This document shows positions 42,710 through 57,188 of a DNA stretch of 64,000 bases, piece by piece. Every line of letters begins with the position of its first letter. Position 1 is the stretch's first letter. Source of the DNA: Pollenia angustigena (Eukaryota > Arthropoda > Insecta > Diptera > Polleniidae); NCBI GenBank assembly GCA_930367215.1, contig OV884058.1, positions 173,706,478 through 173,770,477 on the forward strand, in the 5' to 3' direction. The translations under genes and the position numbers were made by a program. The notes under the pieces were generated by a model. The model ran no database searches. It was not told the origin of the DNA and was given only the letters and a program-made list of their open reading frames with translations.

Positions 42710-44395
42710 CCTAAGATTTAACGATTTTTATACATTTCTAAATACGTAATACGTATCTCAATATTCGTTTTTAAGAAAAGATACCGATTTTTTTTTCTAG
42801 ATGACTAAAATTTGGTAGTTTGTGTTCATACGGCTCTTGTTTTATTGACATGATTGCTACTTTATAGGCGAGAGGGACGAGAAGAAAGGAAACGAGTCAG
42901 AGAACTGAAAAATCACTATTTTTCTTGATTTATTCATTCGCTCAAATTTACATTCACTCATTACCTGCAAAACAAAGTTCAACGTTGGTAATTTTTACAT
43001 CGTTTCGTACACATTTGATTTTTGCATGTGTTCGTTTTTTATTGAAAGTGCTTTGTTTGCATTTTTTATGCGCACGCAATATAACACAATTGTGTAAATT
43101 CAGAATGCACACATTCTTATACTTTTGCATTCAAGTAGTCATTGTCCACTCGATGAGACGCTTTGTTAAAATTAACAACAATAGAAACAAGAATACATTG
43201 TACATACAGAACTACTGTTCTTTTTAAGAGGATAAAAAAAAGTCTTCTGTTTCTATGGAAATTGTTTGTACCTACATATGTGCGTTTAGTTTCATTTAAA
43301 TTTTTTTTTCTCTTGTACTACATAGTAACTGCTGAATTTTTACAAGAGTAATAATTGCTCGATTTCTGGCTTTTTTGTTTGTATTTTTTTTTTCTTTGCC
43401 AAAACAATCATTGTTGAACCAAACACACAAACATCTTAATTGACAAACGAAGCTAAACGATAGAATAAATAACAAAGCACGATGTGCATTATTTTAATGA
43501 CTGCAAACCAGCAGCGAATGTTTGCGGTTGCGCAAGTTTATTGTATGACCGCAAGCGAGTGTATTTGTTGGTGTTCATTTACTGGAATTTTTTTGCAATC
43601 GCACAAATCCGTTCTCCCGTTACTATAAATTGTCTATAAAATTGTCAAAATATAAAAACAAATATGAAAAAGATGGTTAAGCAATTCTTTTTAGAAACTC
43701 CAGAAAATAAGTCTTTTTGAATCTCAAAGGTACCGAAAAGAAAATTGCTTAAGCAAAATAAAACCCAAAAATATCGTAGATTTCAATATGTACACTAGAC
43801 TGGTCGCAATTTATTTTTTTTAATTTAATTGTTTGCGCTGCTTAAAATATGAGGTTTGGTGTAAGAAATTATGATCTAATTTTTCAGGTCAATCCGACGG
43901 TGCCTAGCCGTGCCGGGTGGGGCCCAAAGTTCCCCATATTATAAAAAAACATCTTTTCTATCAGATCTTTATAGTTTTACTAGTTGAAAAGCCGAAAATC
44001 AAAAATATGGCTTCGTTACGATCTTCCGCAGAGAAAGTACTTCAAGTGTGCCAAATTTCAGCTTCCTATGTCATCAGATGGCTTCAGAAAGTTGCGGAAA
44101 GAATAGGACATACATGCAAACATCCTGACATACTAAGAAATTATATATTGTATAGATAGATTAACACACTCACAATATTATTACAGTAACGGACTGTAGT
44201 TTATTTAAGAAATATTCCGTTCAGTCATTTTTAAATAAATAAACATTTAAAATTCCAAGCAAATTTATTTTTAACAGTTATTCAAAAAACTAAGTGCATA
44301 TTAATACGGATTTTCAGTTGCAGTTAATATTGTCCGTTGATTGAGTAAAATTCTTCTTTATGTTAAATTAAATAAAAATGTTATATAAAGCAACG

Positions 44396-45228
44396 AAAAG
44401 TTCATTTAATTTTTACTGTCAAAAATTCAACCGCGAATTCCGTAAAAACAAATAAATATTCTGTTGTCTTCAATAAATTAATTGTCAAAAAATTAACAAC
44501 ACATTCCGTAAAAACAAATAAATATGCAGTTATTTTATAAAATTTTACTGTCAAAAATTCAACCGCGAATTCCGTAAAAACAAATAAATATGCAGTTATT
44601 TTATAAAATTTTACTGTCAAAAATTCAACACCATATTCAGTAAAAACAATTAAATATTCAGTTATTTTATATAATTTTACTACCAAAAATTAATTTTTAC
44701 TTATCTATAAAAAATGAATTGCTTGTTTTGTGTAAGCGATTCCCATTTTCTATTTGTTAAAATAATTTAGTTAAATACATCAAATTTTAAAAGTAAAATA
44801 ATTGCGAAGCCATATCGGTCATGCTGCTGGTGTCTTATAATTGAGAGTTCTTCTGTAAACAACGTGGTCAGTACAACAAAAGTAAAACAAACGTGTGTAA
44901 CAGGGTAAATAAATAAAAATATTCTCCCTCTCTCGCTTATAAGAAAAACAAGCGGCCAGGTGTCTGTCTGGTATTTTTTAAAAATTCGGCTCTTTTGTGG
45001 AGTAAACGAAAATTAAATAAAATAACAGAATATTTAATAGTTTTTACTGAATATGGGGTCAATTTTTTGACAGTAAAATTTAAAAAAATAACTGAATATT
45101 TAATTGTTTTTACTGAATATGGTGTTGAATTTTTGACAGTAAAATTTTACAAAATAACTGTATATATTTTTTTTGATTTTACGGAATATGGTGTTGAATT
45201 TTTGACAGTAAAAACTAAATGAACTTTT
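44396..45228. repeat. inverted-repeat element with 66-bp tandem arms, unit 3
   Basis: Copy of 27253-28085, same length (833 bp). A few differences lie in the left arm (for example aacaacacattccg for aactacatattccg). Confidence 0.7.
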
Positions 45229-45330
45229 TGTCAAAAATAAATGAAAAATAAGTAGACCGGTTTTTAATTGAATTTTCATTTATTTCATATTACAATTTCA
45301 GTTAATTTTACGTACAGAATATTATGAGTG

Positions 45331-46349
45331 CATATGTTCGCGCAACTCAAAAACGCTTTAGCTTATTGAAAAACTAAAAAAACCGAAATTCCGCAATGAA
45401 ATTTACTTTAAGAAAGTTAAAACATTTTTCTTTATGTTGGGTTTGGTTTTCGAGATATACTGTTACTTCGAAAATTTAGGAGGTTGCACAACATATGTTC
45501 GCGTAACTCAAAAACGCTTTAGTTTATTTAAAAACTAAAAAAAACCGAAATTCCACAATAAAATTTATTTTAAGAAAGTTAAAACTTTTTTGCTTTATGT
45601 TGGCTTTGGTTTTCGAGATATACCGTTATTTCGAAAATTAAGGACGTTGCACAACATATGTTCGCGTAACTCAAAAACGCTTTAGTTTATTGAAAAACTA
45701 AAAAAAACCGAAATTCCGCAATAAAATTAACTTTAAGAAAGGTAAAACGTTTTTCTTATACGCGCAGTTGTTTTAGAAACATAATTTTTTTTTTCTGGAA
45801 AATAAAATAATTTTTTTATTAACATTTCGGAATTTTTGTTTTTAAAAATTCATAAAAAATTGAAAAATGCAGCTATGCTTCTAATTTTATGCAGACATTT
45901 AAAAAACAACATTGCAAACAAAACAAGCTATAAATGATTAAAATCTGTTTACAACTTTTGATTGTATGTATTCACAAAAGACGAAAAATTTTAATTAATT
46001 TAAGAATTTTATTAAACCGCCAAATCTTTTGTGAATACATAAAATCAAAAGTTATTTACAGATTTTAATCATTTATAGCTTGTTTTGTTTGCAATGTTGT
46101 TTTTTATATGTCTGCATAAAATTAGAAGCATAGCTGCATTTTTCAATTTTTTATGAATTTTTAAAAACAAAAATTCCGAAATTTAAATAAAAAAAATATT
46201 TTTTTTTCCAAAAAAAAATTATGTTTTTAAAACGACTGCGCATATAAGAAAAAAGTTTTACCTTTCGTAAAGTAAATTTTATTGCGTAATTTCGGTTTTT
46301 TTTAGTTTTTCAATAAGCTAAAGCGTTTTTGAGTTGCGCGAACATATGT
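45331..46349. repeat. hairpin structure with three 161-163 bp direct repeats, unit 3
   Basis: Copy of 28188-29206 at an offset of 17,143 bp, near-identical. Confidence 0.75.
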
Positions 46350-47305
46350 TAATCTATCTATACAATATATAATTTCTTAGTATGTCAGGATGTTTGCATG
46401 TATGTCCTATTCTTTACGCAACTTTCTGAAGCCATCTGATGACATAGGAAGCTGAAATTTGGCACACTTGAAGTACTTTCTCTGCGGAAGATCGTAACGA
46501 AGCCATATTTTTGATTTTCGGCTTTTCAACTAGTATAACTATAAAGATCTGATAGAAAAGATGTTTTTTTTATAATATGGGGAACTTTGGGCCCCACCCG
46601 GCACGGCTAGGCACCGTCGGATTGACCTGAAAAATTAGATCATGATTTTTTACACCAAACCTCATATTTTAAGCAGCGCAAACAATTAAACTAAAAAAAA
46701 AAAAAAAAAAAAATCCCATACAAGATGCGAACAGTCTTATATACACACATAAGAAAAATCAATCCACCCGTACTCAGATCAATCCGAAGCGGCATTAATA
46801 GTACGGTGAGTACGGATTTTCTTGAATCAAGTACAGAAAGATCGATTCAAGTACGGATTTTCAATCTTAAAATACTTAAATTATCCTTATTCAATCCCGT
46901 TTTCGTACTTGAAATAATCCGAAAATGAGATTGATTTAAGTAAAACTAAGATTGAATCAATCTCAAAATGATTGATGTACTTACTCGTATTACACTTAAT
47001 AGAATGATAAAACACCAACATCATGCCCGATATCACAAAGCATACAGAGATGAAAAAAGTGACGTATGAAAAATGCCTAAATCATTTGCGAGGGCAGCTT
47101 TCGCAGAAAGAGAAAGAAAACGGTTTTTTGGTAGTGAAGTGGCAATGTGTAAAAACAGACCGCTACTATTAACACAAATTGCGTAATCAAAACAGAAAAT
47201 GCAAAAAGGGCAGCTTTCGAAGAAAAAGACAGAAAAAATACAATATTTTCTGTCCCGTGACGCCTTGTAATTGTATGTTCATATTTAACCAAAAATATAA
47301 ACTAA

Positions 47306-47908
47306 TGGCGATTTCTTTTCTGAGAAAAATGTTGCATTAAAGTTACATGTTCTACATTTTTGTGTTCGTTTGTACAAAAAATACAACTGTGGGAAAAATT
47401 TTCCAGTTCTTTTGTGAATATGTTGATGAAAAACATGCAAAACATGTTGCATATTTTACCCTTACTTTTACTTAAGGTGTTCATACTGCCCTGTTCTACA
47501 ACTTTGGTACTTACTACTTTGTTTGTACAACAAATGTTTTATTTTGTTTGTTATAATTCATACCGCTTATAATTGTGTAAAAAAATTGTTTTTAAACAAA
47601 ATATAAAAATATTTACACATTAAAATCAAAAAAAGTATATTTATATTATAATCGTTTTAATTTTTATAAGCCATTAGTGATGTTAATATTTGTTTCAAGC
47701 CCGTAGTAGCGTGCAGACACCGCTAAAATAGCTTTAAAAATCGCTCATTAAGTACTCTAATGATGAAAGTGTAATAGTTGTAAATAAAAGCACTAATTGT
47801 GTTCTATTGAAATTGCACAACATGCAACACTTCGAGTGATTATAGGTAACATTAGAAAATGTTACATGTATATACTGTAACATATTTTTCTCAGAAAAGA
47901 AATCGCCA
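47306..47908. mobile_element. TIR element (MITE), unit 3, TAA target duplication
   Basis: 603-bp copy, near-identical to the unit 2 copy, with TAA flanks at 47303-47305 and 47909-47911. Confidence 0.8.
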
Positions 47909-48708
47909 TAAATAAGAAGCAAGAGTTCAAATTTACTTCTTTACCCTTCGTGGTACACATGAGTCTGGCCAGACCTTTTCTAAATGTGTGTAGAAAATCA
48001 AAACATGCGTAAGCCGGAAGGTTAAATACAACGAAAAGTTTCATTTTTTTTTACTTGATTTATGAATTTTATACTTATTTCAAGAAATTCCGGGATTGAT
48101 TTTCAAAAGTAACCCCATTGAGGATTGTTTAGAGTACGTTTAAGTTTTATTCGTACTTAAATTTTTGAAAACGACTCGTACTTAAAGTAATCCTAAAAAA
48201 CTTGATTTATCCCGAGTGCTTTTCTTTCTGTGTATTTCCAAAAAATGCGTTATATAAACAAAAAGAGCTAACATTGAAATATGTATAGTTTTTCCTATAA
48301 AAATCATCATAATAGAGACGGTAAGACCAAAAAAGTCGTTAAAAAGTCATTTATAAAAATCTTGATATTTCAGATATCTTAAAAATTGCTAAATGTCTCC
48401 AAACTGGATGCCTTAATATGCCATCTTAAAGGGTCGGTCAACGAATAAAATGCTTGTCCAGCAGGCGAATTCACTCGTGTACTAGATGTAATATTCGCCG
48501 TCATATCTACATATTTTTATTTTCCATCCAGCATCGTCTGTGTGACACATACAAACTGATTTTCACTTATACCACCATAGCGCTTGGTGAGAAATGCTTG
48601 ATCATTTACAGACCACTTAAAAACGCTTTAATCGAAAATGGCTGCAAAATCAAAGAATTTCAAACCAATTTTACAAAAAAAAAAATCACAAAAATTAAAA
48701 AACATTAA

Positions 48709-48825
48709 CTGCCTGTTTGTAGAACGCGAGCGCAAAAATGACTCGTCCAACTTACATTTAAAACACAAACAAAATTTTAAAATTTGTTTTTGTCACTTCT
48801 GTGCTCGCGTTCTACAAACAGGCAG
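48709..48825. repeat. 117-bp palindrome, unit 3
   Basis: Same palindrome and length as the other two copies. Confidence 0.8.
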
Positions 48826-49257
48826 ATAAAAAAAAAAATACAAAATCTAAAAAATCGCCAAAACTAACTGGCCATTTCACGATGTGCCATAGAATTTTCA
48901 CACGACTGAACAGAAAATATTCTCCAAAATTTTTCACGAATCAAAGTATTAATCAAAAATAAAACAAGTTTTGATTAAAAATGTAATCAAGAGAATCTAA
49001 ATTTTAATCAAGTGAAGTAAACGTTTGTTCAAATGAATTAAACGTTTAATTGATACTATTTTTTGTTTGTTTATTTGCAAGTTTAATTAATTTATTAATA
49101 AATATCACAAATTTTTTAAATTAAATCAATTTTAATTTTTTTCTGTGTACAAATTCTTAAAACTTTGTTTTTGCTTGAAAAGTATTTATACAAAAAAAAA
49201 AAAAAAGAATTCTTTCGACATCGTGAAATTGACTGGAAAGCCTTAAAAAATGTATTA

Positions 49258-49711
49258 TTGCTAAAATCGGGATAGAATAAAGTCGCTTAAATAGTTGAAA
49301 ACGCAAATGCAATTAAAGAAAGCGAAAGAATCCAAAAATTAGAACTGCTTTAATTGAAAATAAAACAAAAAGTTCTTTTATATATTAAAACGTCCTAAAA
49401 TCCTAAAAAATCACTGAGATCTTTAAGAAGCAAACGAATATCAATATTCATGAAATTCGGATCTGTTCTGAAAAACACATGATTTTAAATCATATACTTT
49501 TAAATGCACACGTGTGATTTTGTGCTGTTCTGAAAGTCAATTGAAAATCACAAAATGGACACTATGACACTCCAAAAAGTGTCACACTGTCTATGGACAC
49601 TGTGAAAATGTGATAATGTCCGTGGACACTTTGCAAATGGACATTATGTCATTTTTAAACATGTCATAAGGTCCATAATTACTAAAGAAGTTAAATACAA
49701 AATGGTGACAA
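49258..49711. repeat. 454-bp segment present in unit 3, absent from unit 1
   Basis: Counterpart of 32111-32565, near-identical. Confidence 0.7.
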
Positions 49712-50119
49712 TGATTTGCTTAAAATTAACATAATATGGTTAAAATTTTTTTTTTTATTGTTTTGTTGTTTTTTCTCTAAGTGTATAGATTAAATATATA
49801 ACAAATGGTATAACAAATACGGGCTGCGCTTACTTGAGCGCCTCAGCATAGCCGGCCTTTGGCCGGGCGCAAGGATTTTCTCCTCTATGATAAAATAAGT
49901 ACCGGCTTCGCTAGGTAGGTAGGTAGGTGGAAACGCTGGTGTGAAGTTTATTCACACCTTCTCCTAGTGACCCATATGGTCCATTGTGACTCCTTATTTA
50001 GGAAAAAAGGAAAGTAGATGAAATAAAGAACGACAGCATGAGATTCGAAAGATAGATAGTAACAGATCAAACCAAAATTCGCCCTACGTGCGGCCAGCAC
50101 CCCGTCTCCTCTCGTGCAG

Positions 50120-50604
50120 CTAGGTCATCCCCATTACGAATCCTGTCAAACCCTCGAGCACACACCCCGAGACATCCCCTAATTTGCCCAGGCATCTACT
50201 GCCCAGCCACCTCAGCCTGCTGCTTTGGAGCCTGGGACAGTGACACAGAATGTGCTCAACTGTCTCCAGCTCATCCGTGTCCTCACACATCCTGCACACA
50301 TCCGATAAGTCGGATCCCAATCTCACCGCCATCCTGACTAATATACAGTGGCCCGTGATAACCCATATCATGGTCCTAACAAAGACCCTACTCCTGCCCA
50401 GCAGCGATTCCGAATCGGACTTCCTAAGCACCGGCCACAGTGCCCTTGATACCCGGCTGTCCATTCGGTTCCCCCAGGCTCGGTAATCGCATCCAGAAAC
50501 CATTCCCTGATCCTTCCAAAGAAGAAGCCCATTGAAGGCCTAACTGGCTCCATACAGTCCGGATCCTCTATCTCCGAGCCCTGTCTTGCCAGCTCATTAG
50601 CCAC
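50120..50604 (-). pseudogene. C-terminal RNase H tail and zinc motif, unit 3
   Basis: Same frameshifted tail as unit 2, with one substitution (GSEIEDPD for GSEMEDPD). Confidence 0.8.
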
Positions 50605-50910
50605 CTAATTGCCGATTATGTTATAATAACCCGGCACCCAGCACAGCCTTAACACATATTCCCCTAAGACTCCCTCCAGAGCCCTCCTACAATCATCAAG
50701 CAGCTTGGAGTTCACATAACAGCCCCTAACAGCCATAAGAGCTGCATGGCTGTCCACATATACAGTGACCTCCGAGCCCCTATCGATGTTGTCCCTCATC
50801 AGTCCCACGGCCCTCAAGACCCCCAGAACCTCCGCCTGAAAAACATTGCAGTCGTCAGGAAGCCTATATGACATTCTGATGTCCAGATCCTCAATGTAGC
50901 CCCCCCGCAC
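50605..50910 (-). pseudogene. RNase H fragment, unit 3
   Basis: Same as unit 2, including the TAG after YYNIIGN. Confidence 0.82.
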
Positions 50911-51036
50911 CTGTGCCCCTCATCTTCGAGCCATCAGTGAATATAGCAAATCCACCAAATAATCTGCTCCTACCTGACCAGCTCTCCCTAGAAGGCACTA
51001 CTACCTCCGGCACCCGCCCGAAATCCACCCTAGTGC

Positions 51037-51936
51037 TCACATAATCAGTAGAGCCAGGCGATCCCAGGCAGAAGCCCCCAGGATCCGTGCGTGGTGACCC
51101 TGCGTGATATTCCTCATCAATCCTAACTCCCTCAGCCTAAGAAGGCTCATGGCTGCCATTCCCATCACATACTGCTTAATAGGCAGAAGATGCAGAATGA
51201 CATCCAGGGCCGCTTGAGCAGTACTTCTCATGGCACCTGTCATGCCGATTGACAAACACAGCATCCATACGTAAGAATGGCCGGAGACCCCAACTCTTAC
51301 CTATTGATGATCTGCAAGCATAGTAGGCATTAAGACCCCTCTTAGGTCTCTCCTAAGCGTTACTGCCCCATGACAGCTTGCTGTCCAGAAATACTCCCAG
51401 ATACTTAGCACTATCCGATAGTCTAAGCTCTACACGCCTCCCAGTACCGGCAGCCATATTCTCCACCTTGTACCTCCTAGTAAAAATAACCAGCTCCGTC
51501 TTCCCCGGGTTAACTCCCAGTCGCTTATCACTAGCCCATGCCAACAGTTCGCCCAACGCCCCTTGCATGACTTCGCTTATTGTCGGCAGAAACTTGCCCG
51601 ACACCAATATCACTACATCATCAAAAAGTCTCAGAACGACATTGAAGGCCAAGAGCCATAATAAGGGAGAGAGAACTCTCCCGTGTCTGGTTCCCCTAGT
51701 CACAAGTCTCCCTACACGTTAATTTCCCCAGTCCGAGTGAATATCCCTACTACCAAGCATTCTAGTTATCAATTCGACCAGGAACAACGGAACCCCCAGA
51801 TCAACCAGTACATGCCTAATAGCTTCTATCTTCAAATTGTTAAAGGCGCCCTCTATATCCAGGAATGCCGCCAAGGTGTATTCCTTGTTTCGCAATCCTC
51901 GCTCCACATACCCAACCACATCATGAAGCGCACTCT
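51037..51936 (-). pseudogene. reverse transcriptase, C-terminal two-thirds, unit 3
   Basis: Three frames: 51719-51919 (AAFLDIEGAFNN to HSDWGN), a private TAA at 51719-51721, then 51353-51703 (altered GTRHGRVLSP, FDD, FTRRYK) ending in the same TAG as unit 2, and 51037-51264 (thumb). Confidence 0.85.
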
Positions 51937-51944
51937 CAACAGAT

Positions 51945-54571
51945 CAGGCGCGGATTCAGGGGGGGGGGAATAAGGAAATTTCCCCCCCGTAAATTATAAA
52001 AATATGTTTTGTTAATTTCGATAATACAAAAATTCCCATAATAATATTTTTTTTGATGTACAAAATTTTTGGAAATCCCAGCAAGGTTTTTTTTTGTTTT
52101 TTTTTATGGAATCTCAAACGAAATTTTCAGTAATTTTTTTTTAATTTTTTTTTATTGAATCTGTAACGATTTTCAATAAGTATCCACATCTTAATCCTAA
52201 TAGTTATTTATTAGATATTTCCAAAGAAACATTATTATTCTACATTTAATCCCAGCAGGTGCCATCTATATTCAAAGACTAAACGTTTGACTTGATAATG
52301 CGTGCGGCTAAATTATTAAAAAGCCTTAGTATTTGCAATATTTACATATGTATAAATGTTTTTTATGAATCAAAATTCTATTCGATAATTTTTGACGAAA
52401 GCACTGATTTGTCGGGGAAAAGCCTGTTTTCCTTATCTTTTAGATATTTCAACATACAACAAAAAGTTGTTACGGAAGAATTTATTGGCTTTGTTGTAAA
52501 CGCATTTGAAGAGGCTTCAAAAGATATTGATGACGTTGATGTGTCAATTGATGCGAAGGCAATATCATCAATAGTTCTTAAAGCTTTGACAAATTTTGGT
52601 CTTGACCTAAAAAATTGTGTAGGAGGTGGAACAGATGGGTGTCCTCTGATGTCAGCGGAAAATGGAGCTGTTCAAAATTTCTAGAAAAGCGACAAGTGCG
52701 AAACAAACGCCTTGCTATTACCATAAATCGAACAACTCAATTTCTAAAAGCAATAAAGTGCCATTAATACAAAAAGTTTTATCACTTGTTAAAGAAACGA
52801 CAAAATTTTTTAAATATAATCATCCCAAGCGAAAAACAGCTTTAGCAAAGTATTTGGGAGCCAAACTCTCTTCATTATGCGTCTTTGCAACAAGTGTACA
52901 TCATATAGTAGAACCTTTGGAAAAAAATATCTGAGTGGAAAGGAAGTAGTATCTCTACCTTTATATTAAGGAACTCACTTAGTACTTTTAAATTTATTTG
53001 CGGAATATACATATTAAGTGTGATACCTATTGTAACACAGCCACTTAGTATCATTTTACAAAAGCAATATATAGATATTCAAAAAGGATCAAGCCTTATC
53101 AAAATTTTTATCATGTGCCTTGAAGAAAAAAGAAATAAAGCCGAAGAACAATTTAAAGCGATTTTTGAAAAAGTTAAAGTTTTTACGTTCAAATCGAGGT
53201 TACTATCGAAAAGACAAGATTTGAACGAAATAATCACATCCGAAATGCTGAAGATTACTACCGAGTTGTAGGTTACATTCCTCTTATTGAATTTATTTTA
53301 ATTTAGAAGATTGGTAAAGACCCAATAGATATCCTAAATGTATTGAACATACCTAAACTTCAACCTCAAAGTGTAATCAAGTCATAACCATTTTTTGGCC
53401 TTTCAAAAGAGATAGCTTCAACTTATATAGTATTTAGTGACATTAATATGTACTTACGAATGGCATATATCATAATTTCTTAGCAAGCATTTGTTGCGAA
53501 ATAATTAATCACAAAGTTTTGTTACGCACGCCACAAAACTTAGAAGCAACTTTAAAAGTTGAAGGGTGTTTTCCTAATTTTTAGCGAATTTTGCATCATA
53601 AGGTATACAAAGTCTTATTCCTAAAAGAATGATGAATATAAGAGAGTTCTAAAATCACTTATTCGCAGCTTAAAAATGTTGTAATTTTTTGATAAAATCC
53701 GTGAACCCTTTGTGACGCACACCTTACATCGCACGCTACAGTTTTTTTAGTACTATATAATAAACCCAATTTTATTTATTTTAACAAAAGAAATTATATA
53801 TATAAACTAATTTTGTGATCATTAATGAATGTATGAAGGAATATCAATCTTTTTTTTTAACGAAATTTATATTGCAATGAGTCTGCTGGCTGTAAGTGCT
53901 ATTTTAAGCTCAAAAAGCACCTAAAATAATGTTAAATTCATGTGTAACATCAAGAGATCAGGGAAGGGGTTATATTTGGTGAAAATTATTATATTAATGA
54001 TCGTCGAAATACATATTTTTAAATATAAAAATTAAATTATACATCTAAAAAAAATTAATATGAAAAATTTTTGGTTTGTGGACTGTTCTTGAGATTTGCC
54101 AATATACCATTTATTTTAAAACCACAGCTAGCTGATGAGCTGATTATATTTGATAAACGAGATTAACACATTTTAACTTGAGCCTGAACTGTTGCATTGG
54201 CAACAAACATGGAAAATATCTGAAAATCGATCAGATAACATTTTCGTGTCAATGCTCGTCAGTAGTGCTACAAGTGGGAGGTCATTTCCTACCCTTCATC
54301 GAATGAAAACATGGCTTAGATCAACAATGACCGAAGATAGACTGAACTATCTCAATTTGCCTCACAAGGAAATCACAATTTACTTATTTAAAAAGATTAA
54401 TTTATTTTAATTTATATTGAACGGATCTTATATTTTATTTAACCCTTTGGTTTTTTTTTATATAATATACATACATATATTGTTTTTAATAAACTTTTAA
54501 AAACAAATTTTTTACTTTTTTGTATCATACAAAATTTCCCCCCCGTAAGGCTCGAGCTGAATCCGCGCCTG
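51945..54571 (+). mobile_element. hAT transposon remnant, unit 3
   Basis: 2627 bp, same ends and target duplication (51937-51944 and 54572-54579), 10-G subterminal run. Confidence 0.96.
52292..54410 (+). pseudogene. hAT-family transposase, broken, unit 3
   Basis: Same fragments at 52292-52684, 52662-52934, 53020-53271 and 54192-54410. One private substitution gives RKTALAKYLG for RKTVLAKYLG. Confidence 0.88.
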
Positions 54572-54579
54572 CAACAGAT

Positions 54580-54890
54580 CTATCCTTAAGATAGGCGTGT
54601 TGAGCGCCGCTGATGATGCCGGCGTCAATCTTCGTCCTCAGATATAGATCAATCAGTCTTTCCAACGCCTTGAAAAGAAAATACGATAAGCTGATTGGTC
54701 TTAAGTCCTTGGGTTTAGTGTGACCGGTCTTACCCGCCTTGGGTATAAAAACTACCCTGACCTCCCTCCACCCTCTAGGATTGTACCCATTTAGGACACA
54801 TACCCTAAACAGCTCCACCAACAACAGGAGTGATATTCTGTAACATCGGCGGAAAGATACCATCTGGTCCCGTTGATTTGTAAGACCCAA
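54580..54890 (-). pseudogene. reverse transcriptase, N-terminal part, unit 3
   Basis: Same reading as units 1 and 2, interrupted by hAT at 54571. Confidence 0.88.
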
Positions 54891-54908
54891 AGGTATTAAC
54901 CGCCCATG

Positions 54909-55677
54909 CTACCTTATCCAAGGTGATCGTTTCCATTTCCTCACCGCCTGAGAACCACCCTGAGAAAAGGTCCTCACCCACATCCTGTTCCCCTTACCCA
55001 GGATCCACACACCCCGGAAAGTGAGTCGCCATAAGTCGACAGAGAGAATCAGAGCCCGATTCCGACCATAAGTTGTCCGGTCTCTGAATAAATCCAGGGA
55101 CCACCGGGTCCTCAACTCCCCAATCCGTCCTCCTCGGATTCCTATATGGTCACCTTTTCGACCTCTCAAACATTAGATTAAAGGACAAACGACTATGGTC
55201 AGGGAAGGAAAAATCCAGAGCCTCCCTCCAGTCCTCTACTAATTCCCTACAGTTCGTCAATGTTATATCTATCACTGCCTCCCTATCCCTAGTTCTGAAC
55301 GTTGGCGTATTCCCCCTGTTACAGTTCATAAAATTGCTAGCAATAATAAAATCAAACATAAACTCACCTCTTTTGTTGATGTCGGCACTACCCCATTGGG
55401 TATGGTGTGTATTGGCGTCACATCCTAGTACCAGCCTCGAGCAGCGTCTGCCCGAGTGCTCCACCAACTCTCGCACTTTTTCATCAGGTGGATCGGTAGC
55501 TTCATATGGCAAGTATACCGATGCTAGTGCCAGGACCCTTCTGTCCCTGGTTTCTCCTGTCACAACCGTGAGGTCTCCATTACTGAAAGAATGAGAAATC
55601 TTAAATTTATGCTCCCGGTCTACTGCGAACCTGAAATCTCTTCCTTGGTTCTCCTTACAACCCAGTGAAGCTATCAT
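54909..55677 (-). pseudogene. endonuclease domain, unit 3
   Basis: Same truncated endonuclease; private changes include SFPDHS for SFSDHS, which alters the conserved SDH box. Confidence 0.82.
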
Positions 55678-56741
55678 CGTCCACTAACCTGTAATGAGCC
55701 CATTGTTCTGATTGGCCAGTGACCCCAGTATGACCTCCACCGGTTTTATAGGTGGAGGAATCCATACCGTAACTACCGGCCTTAATGGCAACTCAGACGC
55801 GAGAATGACGTCCAATCTGGCTTCAGGCCAAGCGCTGCCACACCTGCCGATTGCAGCCTTTAAAAACTCAAAGGTTTTTAGGTTGTCTCAACCGACAGTT
55901 TTGACACCTCTTATCCAGTCAACCCCTTTGAACGATACTTCGTCCGGCCTTCCTTTAACGCTAAAGATTTTGTCGAGAAGTTTGTTTTCAAGCACCTGGG
56001 ATTTCTCGACACTGATCCTTCTATCGGGATCCATACGATCAATGACAGCCGCTAGACTACCGTCCTTAGCCGACGACTCCCTTAGCTTATTTGACGTGGA
56101 GGGTTGGTCCTCTCTGGAGCCAGTCCTCGTTGTGATCTCCTTTCGGGGATCCTTCCTCTGAGCCGCTGGAGATTTCTGGCCATCACCAGACCTAACTCTT
56201 TTAAATACCCCCTTATTGGGGACCTTAGCAGAGCTCTGACGGTGATCACCCGATTTCCCTGCAGATGTTGACTGGTTTGTACCAGTAATCCCTTTTGTGA
56301 CTTCCCTTTGGGGGGAACTGTCGGAGATTATCAAGACTTTACCAGTCCTCATCGCGCAACTAGTAGTGGGTAATATGTCAAAAGGCTTGGTTCCCTTATC
56401 CGTGAACGTACTGTCACGGTTTAGAGGACCAGGTGTTGATTCCTTACCCTCCTTTTGATTTTCCGTTCCCTTTTTGGAGGATTTGCCAGCAGAGGTTGCT
56501 GACAACATTTGAGCCCTCAGCAGCCCTTGCTGTGTATCCCGCAAGATAGGGAATGCCTAAAATATCACCGACAGATCCGTGGATTCGTTCGAATTTGGCA
56601 ACGTTCTTTCGGTGCTTCCTCAGCAAGTGTCTATCCCGCCCATCGTGTAGTGAGGAGTCTTTCTTTGCTGTCTTTTCTAGAAAGGCTAAGGAGGTTCTTA
56701 CACCACTCTTGGCTTTTTCAAGGCTAGTTCAGCTTTCTGAT
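55678..56741 (-). pseudogene. ORF1 region, unit 3
   Basis: Same broken ORF1; longest frame 55888-56544, with private substitutions (for example STFTDKG for STVTDKG). Confidence 0.7.
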
Positions 56742-57188
56742 GTGACCAGTTCTGTCGCATCCTGCCGAACAATGGGTTTTGATACACCCGCTACTCTGCT
56801 CCCTATCTCGAGTGTGACTTCCGGAGCCAATGACCCAGCTCTATGGTCCTGATCATGAGTCGAAATCATTGTAATTTCATGCTAATCATCAGATTCCCAG
56901 AGCTAGACCACCGAGTCCTTCCGAGACCCCTGTTCCCACGAGTAAGCCGTATAAAAAAGGACCCTCCCGCGCAGTGACGGCTTGCACGGACTAGGCTAGA
57001 GTTACAACTGACCCTTGCCATGGGTGTCAGAGGGAAGCTGTTCGTGACCAGTTTCTTTAAACACTAACTAGCCATTCAGGTCCTCGGCACTGCTGTCAGC
57101 CACCTTGACCTTAAAAGTGGGGGATATGGGAGATTAACGGGGGGATTATAGGTAATGGGATAGGGGATGGGCGGATGGATAACCCTTA

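Larger units (their letters stand above)
26494..43636. repeat. tandem array unit 2 (17.1 kb)
   Basis: Middle unit. Its left part matches unit 3 (it shares the foldback interior, the 455-bp segment and the same stop codons in the retrotransposon). Its right part matches unit 1 against unit 3. Private changes include a deletion of about 52 bp near 33839 in the retrotransposon and a 2-bp loss near 34987. Confidence 0.97.
43797..46737. mobile_element. foldback-like long-inverted-repeat element, unit 3 (2.9 kb)
   Basis: Same structure and length (2941 bp) as the unit 2 copy, offset 17,143 bp, with only scattered substitutions, for example in the 66-bp repeat block near 44498. Confidence 0.8.
49912..57188 (-). 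mobile_element. decayed LOA-like non-LTR retrotransposon, unit 3 (hAT inserted)
   Basis: Same arrangement, (TAGG)n tract at 49912, hAT at 51945-54571. It keeps the 52 bp missing in unit 2 but has an extra stop (51719-51721) inside RT. Confidence 0.8.
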